Origin: Acetothermia bacterium UBA3571 | Lineage (GTDB): Bacteria; Bipolaricaulota; Bipolaricaulia; Bipolaricaulales; Bipolaricaulaceae | Direction of reading: 5' to 3' | Length of the DNA stretch: 33,161 bases | Assembly: GCA_002375995.1 (NCBI GenBank) | Contig: DFNI01000045.1 | Span: 1 to 33,161, forward strand | In this document: positions 21,797 through 29,158 of the stretch, in pieces | How positions within the stretch are numbered: the first letter of the stretch is position 1 | Layout: the number at the start of each line of letters is the position of its first letter | The notes under the pieces: model-generated | Seen by the model: the letters and a program-made list of their open reading frames with translations, nothing else | Told to the model about the DNA's origin: nothing | Database searches by the model: none | Made by a program: the position numbers and the translations under genes

Positions 21797-22502
21797 GACC
21801 TTCCTCGGAGACGAGCTTTCCCCTACAGTGCCAGTAAAGGAGTCGGGCGTCCCGTCGCACGTAAAGGAAGAGCTCCCGGGGAAGCCGTCGCGGAACCACC
21901 CTCCTCGCAGATGTGGGGACACGCAGATCCGGGATGAACACCACCCTGCCCACCCGGGATAGCTTGAGCCCGATGAGGAGATCGTCCGCTTCCGGATAGC
22001 CGGTGGGAAAGGAGCCGGTGGGTTCCCGGAACCCGCCTACTTCGAGGAACGCCCCCTTTCGCACGGCGAAGTTCGGCCCCAAGAAGATCGGGATCCCCAG
22101 TGCATGAAAAAGCCTCTGCCACCAGCGGAAGACGCCTGCCCACAGGTCCTTTTTCCCTTGATGAGAGGTGGTGCCGTAAACCCCTACTACCCGGGGATCG
22201 GAAAACGGGGAGAGGATGCGCTCAAGCCAGTCCGGAGGTGGAACAGTATCGGCGTCGGTGGAGGCGATGAATTCCGCCTTCGCTGCCTCAAATCCCGCCT
22301 GCCGGGCCCGGGCGATGCCCCGCTCTCGCAATGTGATCACCCGGGCACCGAACCCCTCGGCCACCTCCACCGTGCCGTCGGAAGACCCCCCGTCCACCAC
22401 GATCACCTCGAAGTCCTCCAGGGTCTGACGGGAAAGGGCCCCAAGACACTCCCGAAGGTTCTCCGCCTCGTTCAAGGTAGGGATGACCACTGTAGCCTTC
22501 AC
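21783..22502 (-). CDS. Family 2 glycosyltransferase
   Basis: This 239-residue GT-A enzyme begins ATVVIPTLNEAENLRECLGAL, has VIVVDGGSSDGTVEVAE, the RGIARARQAGFEAAKAEFIASTDAD block with a DXD-type metal site (DAD), and GPNFAVRKGAFLEVGGF. No transmembrane segment is clear, so it is a cytosolic or peripheral enzyme. The GTG start overlaps the previous glycosyltransferase stop (GTGA), indicating coupled translation. It should transfer a sugar from a nucleotide donor in the envelope cassette; donor and acceptor are unknown. Confidence 0.9.
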   Translation of the reverse strand: MKATVVIPTLNEAENLRECLGALSRQTLEDFEVIVVDGGSSDGTVEVAEGFGARVITLRERGIARARQAGFEAAKAEFIASTDADTVPPPDWLERILSPFSDPRVVGVYGTTSHQGKKDLWAGVFRWWQRLFHALGIPIFLGPNFAVRKGAFLEVGGFREPTGSFPTGYPEADDLLIGLKLSRVGRVVFIPDLRVPTSARRVVPRRLPRELFLYVRRDARLLYWHCRGKLVSEEGHGAG

Positions 22503-23500
22503 GCCTCCCCCTCCAGGATCCTCCGGTAAAGGGAGACGAGCCTCCTCCCCACGGTCGAAAGCTCATGCCTCCGGGCGAACTCCCGGGCCCCAGCGGAGAG
22601 GCGCTCCCGCGTTTCCCCGTCGGACGCCACCGTCTTTATGGCCCGCACGAATTCCTCCACCGAATCCCCTTTAAGACAATGCCTCCCGGGCTCCAAGGAC
22701 GAGAAAGCCGGGATGTCCCGCAATACCATGGGTTTCCCCAGGGCTGCGGCCTCGAGGAGCACCAGGGACTGGGTTTCCCCGTGGGTGGGGAAGAAGAAGA
22801 GGTCACACGCGTCGTACGCCCCTGCGGGGTCGTCCACGAACCCCGCGAAGAGAACGTTCCCCGGGGCCCTCCTTATCTTCCACTCCATCCGCGGATGGAA
22901 CGCCAGGGGGCCCCAGTGTTTCCCGAACCACACGAAACTGAGGCCGGGAAGGTGGGCTGCGACCTCGAGGAACTCTAACACCCCTTTGCGGGGAAGGATA
23001 TTGCCCGAGCAGTAAACCACGAAGCCCTTGAGTCCCAATCTATTTCGCCACGCGGCCCTCCGCATTGGATCGGACATGAACCGGGAGAGGTCCGCTCCGT
23101 TGCTCACCACGTACACCGGCCCGAGGCCCCGGGCCCGGAGCATCCCCGCGGCGAACTCCGAGGGGGTAAACAGGGCATCGGCCCGGGCGTAGATCCAGTC
23201 GAGGAGTTTCTCATACGCGGGGGCCAGAATTCCCGTTCCGGTGAACCCGCCGGCGAAATCGTACCGGCCAATGGAGTGGGCGTGGACCACCACCGGGATC
23301 CCCGCTTTCTTCGCTCGTTTCAGGTAATAAAGCGATTTGGGGCCGAACCAGTGGAGGTGGAGGAGGTCATACCTCCCCTTAGGGTCGGTGGTGTAGTCTG
23401 CCCCCACGGCTTCCAAGGCCTTCAGGTGGTTTTTGAACGCCACATAAAAGCCGGAACGCGAAAAGAGCTCTGCGGCCTCGAGGTAAACGCAAACCTTCAT
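22499..23500 (-). CDS. Family 4 glycosyltransferase
   Basis: This 333-residue GT-B enzyme has the N-terminal acceptor domain (KVCVYLEAAELFSRSGFYVAFKNHLKAL) and YDLLHLHWFGP. Its C-terminal donor domain shows VVYCSGNILPRKGVLEFL and DLFFFPTHGETQSLVLLEAAALGKPMV, the E(x7)E-type family motif region. Several GT4 enzymes with this start act on diacylglycerol or polyprenol acceptors, but that is only a possibility. It is first of the four-gene cassette. ATG 23500 has no Shine-Dalgarno; TACCAT ends eight bases upstream, predicting a leaderless message. TTG 23506, two codons earlier, is an alternative. Confidence 0.9.
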   Translation of the reverse strand: MKVCVYLEAAELFSRSGFYVAFKNHLKALEAVGADYTTDPKGRYDLLHLHWFGPKSLYYLKRAKKAGIPVVVHAHSIGRYDFAGGFTGTGILAPAYEKLLDWIYARADALFTPSEFAAGMLRARGLGPVYVVSNGADLSRFMSDPMRRAAWRNRLGLKGFVVYCSGNILPRKGVLEFLEVAAHLPGLSFVWFGKHWGPLAFHPRMEWKIRRAPGNVLFAGFVDDPAGAYDACDLFFFPTHGETQSLVLLEAAALGKPMVLRDIPAFSSLEPGRHCLKGDSVEEFVRAIKTVASDGETRERLSAGAREFARRHELSTVGRRLVSLYRRILEGEA

Positions 23501-23508
23501 GCGCAAGA

Positions 23509-23538
23509 ATGGTACAGGATCGCGTATTTTCCCACCAA
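23509..23538 (-). promoter_or_regulatory. Proposed leaderless promoter of the glycosyltransferase cassette
   Basis: On the minus strand TTGGTG (23538-23533) and TACCAT (23514-23509) are 18 bases apart; the -10 ends eight bases before ATG 23500. The elements are moderate matches to consensus and fall in the 42-base gap after the TPR gene. Confidence 0.4.
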
Positions 23539-23542
23539 GGGC

Positions 23543-24073
23543 TCAGCGCAAAAAGACCGAGAGCAGGTAGATGATGGCGAAAACGGCCACGATGAGGAAG
23601 AGGGCCGCGGCGCCGGTGTAAAGCCCCATCCGCAAAACGGCCCTCTTCTGCTCCGGCGATAACTCCACCTTGCGGGGATGCAAGAGCTCCAGGCGCCTGG
23701 CCTTCTTCAACATCTTCACCGATAGCCCGATCTTCCCCTGCTTGCGGTATACCACGCCCAGGTTGTGGTGGGCCAGGGCGTGGCGAGGGTCTTCTTCAAT
23801 GGCCCGCTTGTACGCGTATTCGGCCCGGGAGAGGTCCCCAGCATCGTAGTAGATATTGCCCAAGCGGAAGTAGATCTGGGCCCTTTTGGTCTTGTACTTA
23901 AGCGCCTCTACCAAAAGGTCGATCCCTTCCTTGTAGCGTTTCTGGCGCCGGAGCTCCTCCGCCCAGCGGAGGGCTTCCTCACATATCCTCTCCCGCTCCG
24001 AGCTCGTCAGCTCTTCCGGTTCCGGGAGCGGAGGAGCGAGAGGCGTTCCTTCACCGCTTTTATATCCAGCCAT
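23543..24073 (-). CDS. TPR-repeat protein with C-terminal membrane anchor
   Basis: The 176-residue protein has about two to three tetratricopeptide repeats (ALRWAEELRRQKRYKEGIDLLVEAL; AQIYFRLGNIYYDAGDLSRAEYAYKRAIEEDP; ALAHHNLGVVYRKQGKIGLSVKMLKKA), a linker, and one C-terminal helix (YTGAAALFLIVAVFAIIYLLSVF, about 152-174). This layout suggests a tail-anchored scaffold facing the cytoplasm. ATG 24073 lies inside the end of the UDG gene, giving a 67-base same-strand overlap and no visible Shine-Dalgarno. The true start may be later, but no later in-frame ATG precedes the repeats. Partner unknown. Confidence 0.78.
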   Translation of the reverse strand: MAGYKSGEGTPLAPPLPEPEELTSSERERICEEALRWAEELRRQKRYKEGIDLLVEALKYKTKRAQIYFRLGNIYYDAGDLSRAEYAYKRAIEEDPRHALAHHNLGVVYRKQGKIGLSVKMLKKARRLELLHPRKVELSPEQKRAVLRMGLYTGAAALFLIVAVFAIIYLLSVFLR

Positions 24074-24612
24074 GTCAGGTATTTGGGGCTCCCCTTCTTC
24101 TTGCTCGGGTTACGCAAAAGATAACTCGGATGGAACATCGGGAAGACCTCAATATTCCCTTTCCAACTGAAGAACCTGCCCCTAAGTTGGGTAATCCCCT
24201 CCGTGGTCCCCAAAAGCTTCTGGGTTGGGGTGTTCCCCAGGGTGACGATGAGAAAGGGGTTGATCAGGGCAATCTGGGCCGCAAGCCAATCCCAACACGC
24301 GTCCATCTCCGTCTTGGTAGGTACCCGGTTACCCGGGGGCCGACACTTGACCACGTTGGTGATGTACACCTCTTCCCGCTGGATTCCCACGGCCGCCAGG
24401 ATCTGGGTCAAAAGTTGTCCAGCTTTCCCCACGAAAGGCCGACCGGTTTGGTCCTCCGTCTCCCCAGGAGCCTCTCCGATGAACATGAGATCAGCCTCAG
24501 GGTTCCCTTCCCCGAAAACGAGGTTGGTACGGCTGCGATGCAGGGGGCAACGCTGGCAGTCACGGACAACTTGGGCCAAATAATCGAGGGAAAAGGTCAG
24601 CGTGGCCTTCAA
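24007..24612 (-). CDS. Type-4 (iron-sulfur) uracil-DNA glycosylase
   Basis: The enzyme removes uracil from DNA that arises by cytosine deamination, and it is common in thermophiles and many bacteria. The 201-residue product has four cysteines expected to hold a 4Fe-4S cluster (Cys19, Cys22, Cys90, Cys106), the active-site motif GEAPGETEDQTGRPFVGKAG (46-65), NVVKCRPPGNRVPT and the HPSYLL motif at 161-166. I chose TTG 24612 as start: GGGGAGG lies five bases upstream and the tRNA-Gly gene ends at 24628, so longer versions would begin inside the tRNA. The gene is probably expressed from the tRNA promoter. Confidence 0.92.
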   Translation of the reverse strand: MKATLTFSLDYLAQVVRDCQRCPLHRSRTNLVFGEGNPEADLMFIGEAPGETEDQTGRPFVGKAGQLLTQILAAVGIQREEVYITNVVKCRPPGNRVPTKTEMDACWDWLAAQIALINPFLIVTLGNTPTQKLLGTTEGITQLRGRFFSWKGNIEVFPMFHPSYLLRNPSKKKGSPKYLTWLDIKAVKERLSLLRSRNRKS

Positions 24613-24627
24613 GGACACCTCCCCAAC

Positions 24628-24703
24628 TGGAGCGGGCAACGGGAATCGAACCCGCGACCTTCGGCTTGGGACGCCGACGCTCTACCAACTGAGCTATGCC
24701 CGC
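24628..24703 (-). tRNA. tRNA-Gly (CCC), CCA encoded
   Basis: Acceptor GCGGGCA/TGCCCGC, D-arm GCTC/GAGC, anticodon stem TCGGC/GCCGA with loop GTCCCAA (anticodon CCC), T-arm GCGGG/CCCGT around TTCGATT, discriminator T and encoded CCA (24630-24628). Position 32 is G, slightly unusual. The UDG ribosome site follows within five bases of the CCA. Confidence 0.93.
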
Positions 24704-24714
24704 TTCCACCTGTT

Positions 24715-24720
24715 ATTATA
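24715..24720 (-). promoter_or_regulatory. -10 element of tRNA-Gly(CCC)
   Basis: TATAAT at 24720-24715, preceded by GGG, stands 11 bases before the mature tRNA 5' end, the same arrangement as at the tRNA-Pro gene. It lies 15 bases after the pgk stop; the -35 is unclear. Confidence 0.55.
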
Positions 24721-24735
24721 CCCACCCAGGCCACC

Positions 24736-25920
24736 TCAGGCCATCAGGGGCTCCAGGGCCGGCATGGGTTTCCCCTGGAGGAAGGCGAGCGTCGCCCCGC
24801 CTCCAGTGGAGAGGTGGTCGAACTTCTCCTCGAGGCCCAGCGCGATCACCGCCTCCCCGGTCTCACCGCCGCCCACTACCGTGAACCCCGGGGCCTCGGC
24901 CAGGGCCCGGGCGATGGCCTCGGTCCCCCGGGAGAAGGGCTTGTATTCGAACGCCCCCATAGGTCCCGCCCAGACCACGGTGGCCGCTTCTTTTAGCTTT
25001 TCGGAGAAGATCCGCACCGTCTCCGGGCCGATGTCCAGGCCCATCATGTCCGGCGGGATCCGGTCGGCGGGGACGATCACCGTGTCGGCTGAGTCCGAGA
25101 GCTCCCGGGCCGCCACCACGTCCCGAGGAAGGAGGAGCAGGACACCGTTCCGGTAAGCCCGCTCGGCGATCCCCTTGACCTTCTCGAGGAGTTCTTCCTC
25201 CAGGACCGACCTCCCGATCTCGTAGCCTTTCGCCTTGAGGAAGGTGAACGCCGCCCCGCCCCCGATGAGGATCCCGTCCACTACCGGAAGGAGTTCCTCC
25301 AATACCCCCAGTTTGTCCTTGGCCTTCTTCCCCCCGATGAGGAGGTAGTAGGGGCGTTCCGGGGATTCCCGGAGCTTGGAGAGGACCTTTATTTCCTCCT
25401 GGAGGAGGAATCCGGCGTAAGCGGGGAGGTACTGGGTGACCCCCACCGTGGAGGCGTGGGCGCGGTGGCACACGGCGAAGGCGTCGTTCACGAAAAGATC
25501 GAAGGGCTCGGCCAGCGCCCGGGCGAAGTCCGCGTCGTTTGCCTCCTCGCCCGGGTGAAACCGCACGTTCTCAAGGAGAACCACTTCGCCCGGTCCGAGC
25601 CCCTCCACCGTTCGCTTTACCTCATTCCCGATGCAGTCCCCGAGCAAGGGGACTTGGGCGCCGAGGAGGTGGGAAAGGCGTTCTGCCACAGGGCGAAGGG
25701 ATAACTCTGGCACCTTTTTCCCCTTGGGACGCCCGAGGTGTGACACGATGGCCACCCGCGCCCCTTGGTCCCGGAGCCAGTTTACGGTGGGAAGGGTCTT
25801 CCTGATGCGGAAGTCCTCGGCCACCTCCCCGTCCTTAAGCGGCACGTTGAAATCGGCCCTCAAGAGGACCGCTTTCCCTTTGACATCGGCTTCGTGTAGG
25901 TCCCGCAAGGTCATCTCCAT
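24736..25920 (-). CDS. pgk: Phosphoglycerate kinase
   Basis: Pgk transfers phosphate between 1,3-bisphosphoglycerate and ADP in glycolysis/gluconeogenesis. The 394-residue monomeric enzyme shows VLLRADFNVPLKDG near the N terminus, VAIVSHLGRPKG, VVLLENVRFHPGEEAND, YYLLIGGKKAKDKLGVLEEL, and the C-terminal GGGETGEAVIALGLEEKFDHLSTGGGA. ATG 25920 is chosen because the next in-frame ATG is two codons later and upstream bases carry a promoter. The TTGCGA-16-TAGAAT promoter ends 11 bases before it, giving a leader of only a few bases. tRNA-Gly(CCC) follows 32 bases after the stop. Confidence 0.95.
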   Translation of the reverse strand: MEMTLRDLHEADVKGKAVLLRADFNVPLKDGEVAEDFRIRKTLPTVNWLRDQGARVAIVSHLGRPKGKKVPELSLRPVAERLSHLLGAQVPLLGDCIGNEVKRTVEGLGPGEVVLLENVRFHPGEEANDADFARALAEPFDLFVNDAFAVCHRAHASTVGVTQYLPAYAGFLLQEEIKVLSKLRESPERPYYLLIGGKKAKDKLGVLEELLPVVDGILIGGGAAFTFLKAKGYEIGRSVLEEELLEKVKGIAERAYRNGVLLLLPRDVVAARELSDSADTVIVPADRIPPDMMGLDIGPETVRIFSEKLKEAATVVWAGPMGAFEYKPFSRGTEAIARALAEAPGFTVVGGGETGEAVIALGLEEKFDHLSTGGGATLAFLQGKPMPALEPLMA

Positions 25921-25931
25921 CACCGAAGTGG

Positions 25932-25959
25932 ATTCTAGCCTCAAGCGGTGGGGTCGCAA
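25932..25959 (-). promoter_or_regulatory. Promoter of pgk
   Basis: TTGCGA (25959-25954) and TAGAAT (25937-25932) are 16 bases apart on the minus strand and 11 bases upstream of ATG 25920. Confidence 0.5.
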
Positions 25960-25971
25960 CGGATAAAGATT

Positions 25972-25977
25972 TAAAAT
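25972..25977 (+). promoter_or_regulatory. -10 element of the LolA-like gene
   Basis: TAAAAT at 25972-25977 ends 11 bases before ATG 25989; no Shine-Dalgarno and no clear -35 are present. It faces away from the pgk promoter in the 68-base divergent gap. Confidence 0.4.
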
Positions 25978-25988
25978 GCTCCCGCGAT

Positions 25989-26729
25989 ATGGAAATTTGG
26001 CCGCTCATTTTGGTGGCACTTTTCGCGGGATTCATCGGGCTTTGGGAGCTCGATTGGTCACAGCTTTTCCCCGATCCGGCCCGGGAGACCTTACAGAACC
26101 TTTGGGCCGAGATCCAGGGGTGGGACGATTTGGACGCCCGGTTGCGGATCTGGGGAGCGGGAACCGAGCCGGTGCGGATGCGAGTCCAAGCCATCATGGA
26201 GGAAGGGGCCCTGAGGGTAGAGCTCCTGGAACCCGAGGAACTGGTGGGACACGTCTACACCTACCGGAAGGGAATGCTGGTCCACTTCCGCCCGGGAAAC
26301 GGAGGGTTGCGGATCGTTTACCAATTAGGTAAGAAGGGAGAATTTCCCCGGCTTGAGGTGCGCCCACAAGAGCTACGCCTCTCCTTGGAAGAGGCGGAGT
26401 CGTTGGGCGCAGGTTGGGGAAATCCCCTGGCCCTCCCTATAGCCTTCCCGGGGTTCGCGGGGACTCCTCCTCCGACCCTCACCTTTTCCCTCGCCCCCGC
26501 TCCTTCACCCTGGCTCTACGGGTACAAGCGCCTGCGGATCACCGGGTTTCCCGAGCCCATCGAAGAAGTGGTGCTTTGGCTGGACGATGTCGGAAAGCTA
26601 CGGGGTGGATCCGTAGTTGTGGGGGAAACGAGGATCACGGTGCTAATAGAAGAACTGCGTCCCAATCTGGGACTTTCGCTTATCGAATTGCTCCAGCTTC
26701 CCCGGGCGGAAAGGACGCTTTGGTACTGA
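25989..26729 (+). CDS. Membrane-anchored or exported protein, possibly LolA-like
   Basis: The 246-residue protein starts with one hydrophobic segment (WPLILVALFAGFIGLWEL, about 4-21) that could be an uncleaved anchor. The remainder is beta-rich: RMRVQAIMEEGALRVELLEP, VYTYRKGMLVHFRPGNGGLRIVYQL, and a later repeat of strand-turn-strand pairs with RLRITGFPEPIEEVVLWLDD. The pattern of short strands describing a lipid-contacting barrel, and phrases like YRKGMLVHFRP, recall outer-membrane lipoprotein carrier LolA-type folds. I have no diagnostic motif, so the family call is tentative. It is divergent from pgk and its stop is five bases from the convergent nuclease gene. Confidence 0.6.
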   Translation: MEIWPLILVALFAGFIGLWELDWSQLFPDPARETLQNLWAEIQGWDDLDARLRIWGAGTEPVRMRVQAIMEEGALRVELLEPEELVGHVYTYRKGMLVHFRPGNGGLRIVYQLGKKGEFPRLEVRPQELRLSLEEAESLGAGWGNPLALPIAFPGFAGTPPPTLTFSLAPAPSPWLYGYKRLRITGFPEPIEEVVLWLDDVGKLRGGSVVVGETRITVLIEELRPNLGLSLIELLQLPRAERTLWY

Positions 26730-26734
26730 GAGGA

Positions 26735-27244
26735 TCAATCGATGTAACGTTTGAACTCCGCGAGGTCCAGCTCCTTGTCCACGAACTCTTCGAACTCCCG
26801 CTGCTCGTCCCCGAGGGTCTGTATAGCCTCCTCCTCGTTCAGCGGGAGCTCGATGGCGGACTGGTCGAAGACCTCCTCGGAAATATATATGGGAGCGGAG
26901 GTGCGCAGGGCCAACGCCACAGAGTCGGAGGGGCGGGCGTCGATCTCCTTTACTTTTCCGTCGGCGGTGCGCAGGTAGATGGTGGCGTAGAAGGTATTGT
27001 CCTTGAGGTCGCTTATGATCACCTTCTCCAGCTTCGCCCCGGCCGCTTCCAGCAGGGCCTTCATGAGGTCATGGCTCATGGGGCGGGGGAACTGTTTGTG
27101 TTCGAGGGCGGCGGCGATGGAGATGGCCTCGGGCTGGCCGATCCAAATGGGGAGCACTTTGGAAGAATGACGGTCCTGGAGAAGGATCACTGGCGCTCCG
27201 TTTGCGGGATCAACCAACACTGCCTTGACCTCGGCTTCCCTCAT
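26735..27244 (-). CDS. Bifunctional nuclease family (BFN/DUF151) protein
   Basis: The 169-residue protein has the BFN domain (about residues 3-130): VILLQDRHSSKVLPIWIGQPEAISIAAALEHKQFPRPMSHDLMKALLE, then FYATIYLRTADGKVKEIDARPSDSVALALRTSAPIYI. RPSDSVALALR is the family signature. Members are small nucleases acting on RNA or DNA, or of unknown role. An acidic tail (LNEEEAIQTLGDEQREFEEFVDKEL) follows. ATG 27244 after AGGAGG is preferred over an upstream ATG (27289) that would lie over the promoter. TATAAT is 21 bases upstream. Confidence 0.9.
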   Translation of the reverse strand: MREAEVKAVLVDPANGAPVILLQDRHSSKVLPIWIGQPEAISIAAALEHKQFPRPMSHDLMKALLEAAGAKLEKVIISDLKDNTFYATIYLRTADGKVKEIDARPSDSVALALRTSAPIYISEEVFDQSAIELPLNEEEAIQTLGDEQREFEEFVDKELDLAEFKRYID

Positions 27245-27265
27245 CTCGCCTCCTAACGCATCAGG

Positions 27266-27294
27266 ATTATACCCCTGGGGAGAAGGCACAACAA
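27266..27294 (-). promoter_or_regulatory. Promoter of the BFN gene
   Basis: TTGTTG (27294-27289) and TATAAT (27271-27266) are 17 bases apart on the minus strand. Initiation near 27259 leaves a short leader that contains the AGGAGG ribosome site. It is interleaved with the divergent glmS promoter. Confidence 0.55.
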
Positions 27295-27299
27295 TCGTC

Positions 27300-27305
27300 T
27301 ATAAT
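27300..27305 (+). promoter_or_regulatory. -10 element of glmS (leaderless type)
   Basis: TATAAT at 27300-27305 ends nine bases before the glmS ATG at 27315. There is no ribosome site and no room for a glmS ribozyme. No clear -35 is seen. Confidence 0.5.
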
Positions 27306-27314
27306 GGAACTGAA

Positions 27315-29126
27315 ATGTGCGGGATCGTGGGTTATGTGGGTCACCGGGAGGCCCGGGAGGTGTTGTTGGAGGGGCTGCGGCGCTTGGAGTACCGGGGCTA
27401 CGACTCCGCGGGCCTTGCCACTTGCGCCGAGGGGAGGATCTATCTTCTGCGTCAGGTGGGGAAGCTGGAGCGGCTCCTGGCAGCCGCCGCCGAGGCGGAG
27501 CTTCCGGGAACACTGGGCATCGGACACACCCGCTGGGCTACCCACGGCCTCCCCACCGAGGACAACGCCCATCCCCACCTGGACTGCTCTGGAAAAATCG
27601 CTCTTGTCCACAACGGAATCATCGAAAACTACCGGGAACTCAAGGAAAAACTCATAAAACTTGGACATGTTTTCACCTCCCAAACTGATACCGAGGTCCT
27701 CGCCCACCTCATCGAGGAATACTATCGGGGAGAGCTTTTGGCGGCGGTGCTCCGGGCCTTGAAAGACGTCGAAGGGGCTTTCGCCATCGCGGTGCTCCAC
27801 TCGGATCACCCCCGGGAGCTCGTGGGGGCGCGCCTGGGTAGCCCCCTGGTGGTGGGGAAAGGGGAAGACGAGAACTTCCTCGCCTCTGATGCCCCAGCCC
27901 TCCTCCCCTACACCCGGGAGATGTATTTCCTGGCCGATGGGGAAGTGGTCCAGCTGAAACCCAATGGAGTGGAGCTTTTTTCCGCTGACGGCGAGAGGAA
28001 GGAACCCCGCTTCCAGAAGGTGCCCTGGGATCCCCTCACCGCCGAGAAGGCGGGCTACCGCCACTTCATGGAGAAGGAGATCCACGAGCAGCCTCGGGCG
28101 GTGGGGGACACGCTCCTTGTAGGAAAGGAGGTGCCCTGGGAGGGGAAGCTCGGGGACCGTTTCTTGCGGGAGCTGCAGGAGGTGGTGCTAATCGCCTGCG
28201 GCACCTCCTATCACGCGGCCCTGGTGGCCGAGTACCTGTGGGAACCCCTCATAGGGGTCCCCGTCCGGGCCCAGATCGCCTCGGAGTTCCGCTACAAGGA
28301 CCCGGCGGTGGGGGAGGGGACGTTGGTAGTGGGGGTGTCACAGTCGGGGGAGACTATCGACACGTTGGTGGCGGTGCGCCAAGCCAAGGAGAAAGGCGCC
28401 AAAGTGCTGGCGCTTTCCAACATCATGGGCTCGGCCATCCCCCGGGAGGCCCACGCCGCTTTCTACACCCGGGCGGGGCTCGAGATCGGGGTGGCGGCCA
28501 CCAAGACCTTCACGGCACAGCTCGTGGCCCTCTCCCTCCTGGGGCTCCACCTCGCCCGACTGCGAGGGCGCATAAGCCGTGAGGAGCTGGAGGAGAGGCT
28601 CCAGTCCCTGCGCCGGGCCCCGGACCTCGTGGTCCAGGCCCTGGCGGCCGAGGAGAAAGTTGAGGCGCTGGCCGAGACCTACTACAAGGCCACGGACGCC
28701 CTCTATCTCGGCCGGGGGATCCTGTACCCCCTCGCGCTCGAGGGGGCGTTGAAGCTCAAGGAGATCTCCTACATCCACGCCGAGGCCTACCCCGCGGGCG
28801 AGATGAAGCACGGCCCCATCGCCCTCATCGACGAGACGATGCCGGTGGTCTTCCTCATAAGCGGCGCCGAGCTCTGGGAGAAGTCGCTGGCCAACATGGA
28901 GGAGGTAAAGGCCCGGCGGGGGATCCTGATCGTCTTCACCGACAGAGTGTCGGAGGAGCTCACCGCGTTGGCGGACCACATCGTGCCCCTTCCCCAGGCC
29001 CCCCGGGAGCTGGTGCCGCTGGTGTTCGCCCCACCACTGCAGCTTCTTGCCTACCACATCGCGAGACTCCGGGGCACCGACGTGGACCAGCCCCGGAACC
29101 TGGCCAAAACCGTCACCGTGGAGTGA
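27315..29126 (+). CDS. glmS: Glutamine-fructose-6-phosphate aminotransferase (isomerizing)
   Basis: GlmS makes glucosamine-6-phosphate, the first step towards UDP-GlcNAc for peptidoglycan and other glycans. The 603-residue protein begins MCGIVGYVG; Cys2 is the glutaminase nucleophile once Met is removed, which fixes ATG 27315 as the start. GHTRWATHG and GRLGSPLVV-like GARLGSPLVVG follow in the N-terminal domain. Two SIS domains hold CGTSYHAALVAEYL, SQSGETIDTLVAVRQAKEKGA and RGILYPLALEGALKLKEISYIHAEAYPAGEMKHGPIAL, and the chain ends NLAKTVTVE, matching the usual DNPRNLAKSVTVE end. Promoter spacing predicts a leaderless mRNA. Confidence 0.96.
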   Translation: MCGIVGYVGHREAREVLLEGLRRLEYRGYDSAGLATCAEGRIYLLRQVGKLERLLAAAAEAELPGTLGIGHTRWATHGLPTEDNAHPHLDCSGKIALVHNGIIENYRELKEKLIKLGHVFTSQTDTEVLAHLIEEYYRGELLAAVLRALKDVEGAFAIAVLHSDHPRELVGARLGSPLVVGKGEDENFLASDAPALLPYTREMYFLADGEVVQLKPNGVELFSADGERKEPRFQKVPWDPLTAEKAGYRHFMEKEIHEQPRAVGDTLLVGKEVPWEGKLGDRFLRELQEVVLIACGTSYHAALVAEYLWEPLIGVPVRAQIASEFRYKDPAVGEGTLVVGVSQSGETIDTLVAVRQAKEKGAKVLALSNIMGSAIPREAHAAFYTRAGLEIGVAATKTFTAQLVALSLLGLHLARLRGRISREELEERLQSLRRAPDLVVQALAAEEKVEALAETYYKATDALYLGRGILYPLALEGALKLKEISYIHAEAYPAGEMKHGPIALIDETMPVVFLISGAELWEKSLANMEEVKARRGILIVFTDRVSEELTALADHIVPLPQAPRELVPLVFAPPLQLLAYHIARLRGTDVDQPRNLAKTVTVE

Positions 29127-29158
29127 GTTTTTCCCGATTTGGGGTACGCTGTAGGGAG

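Noticed and set aside
27225..27315. Earlier glmS start and a possible glmS ribozyme
   Set aside because: MCGIVG requires the start at 27315, and only nine bases separate the -10 from it, so there is no 5' untranslated region to hold a ribozyme.
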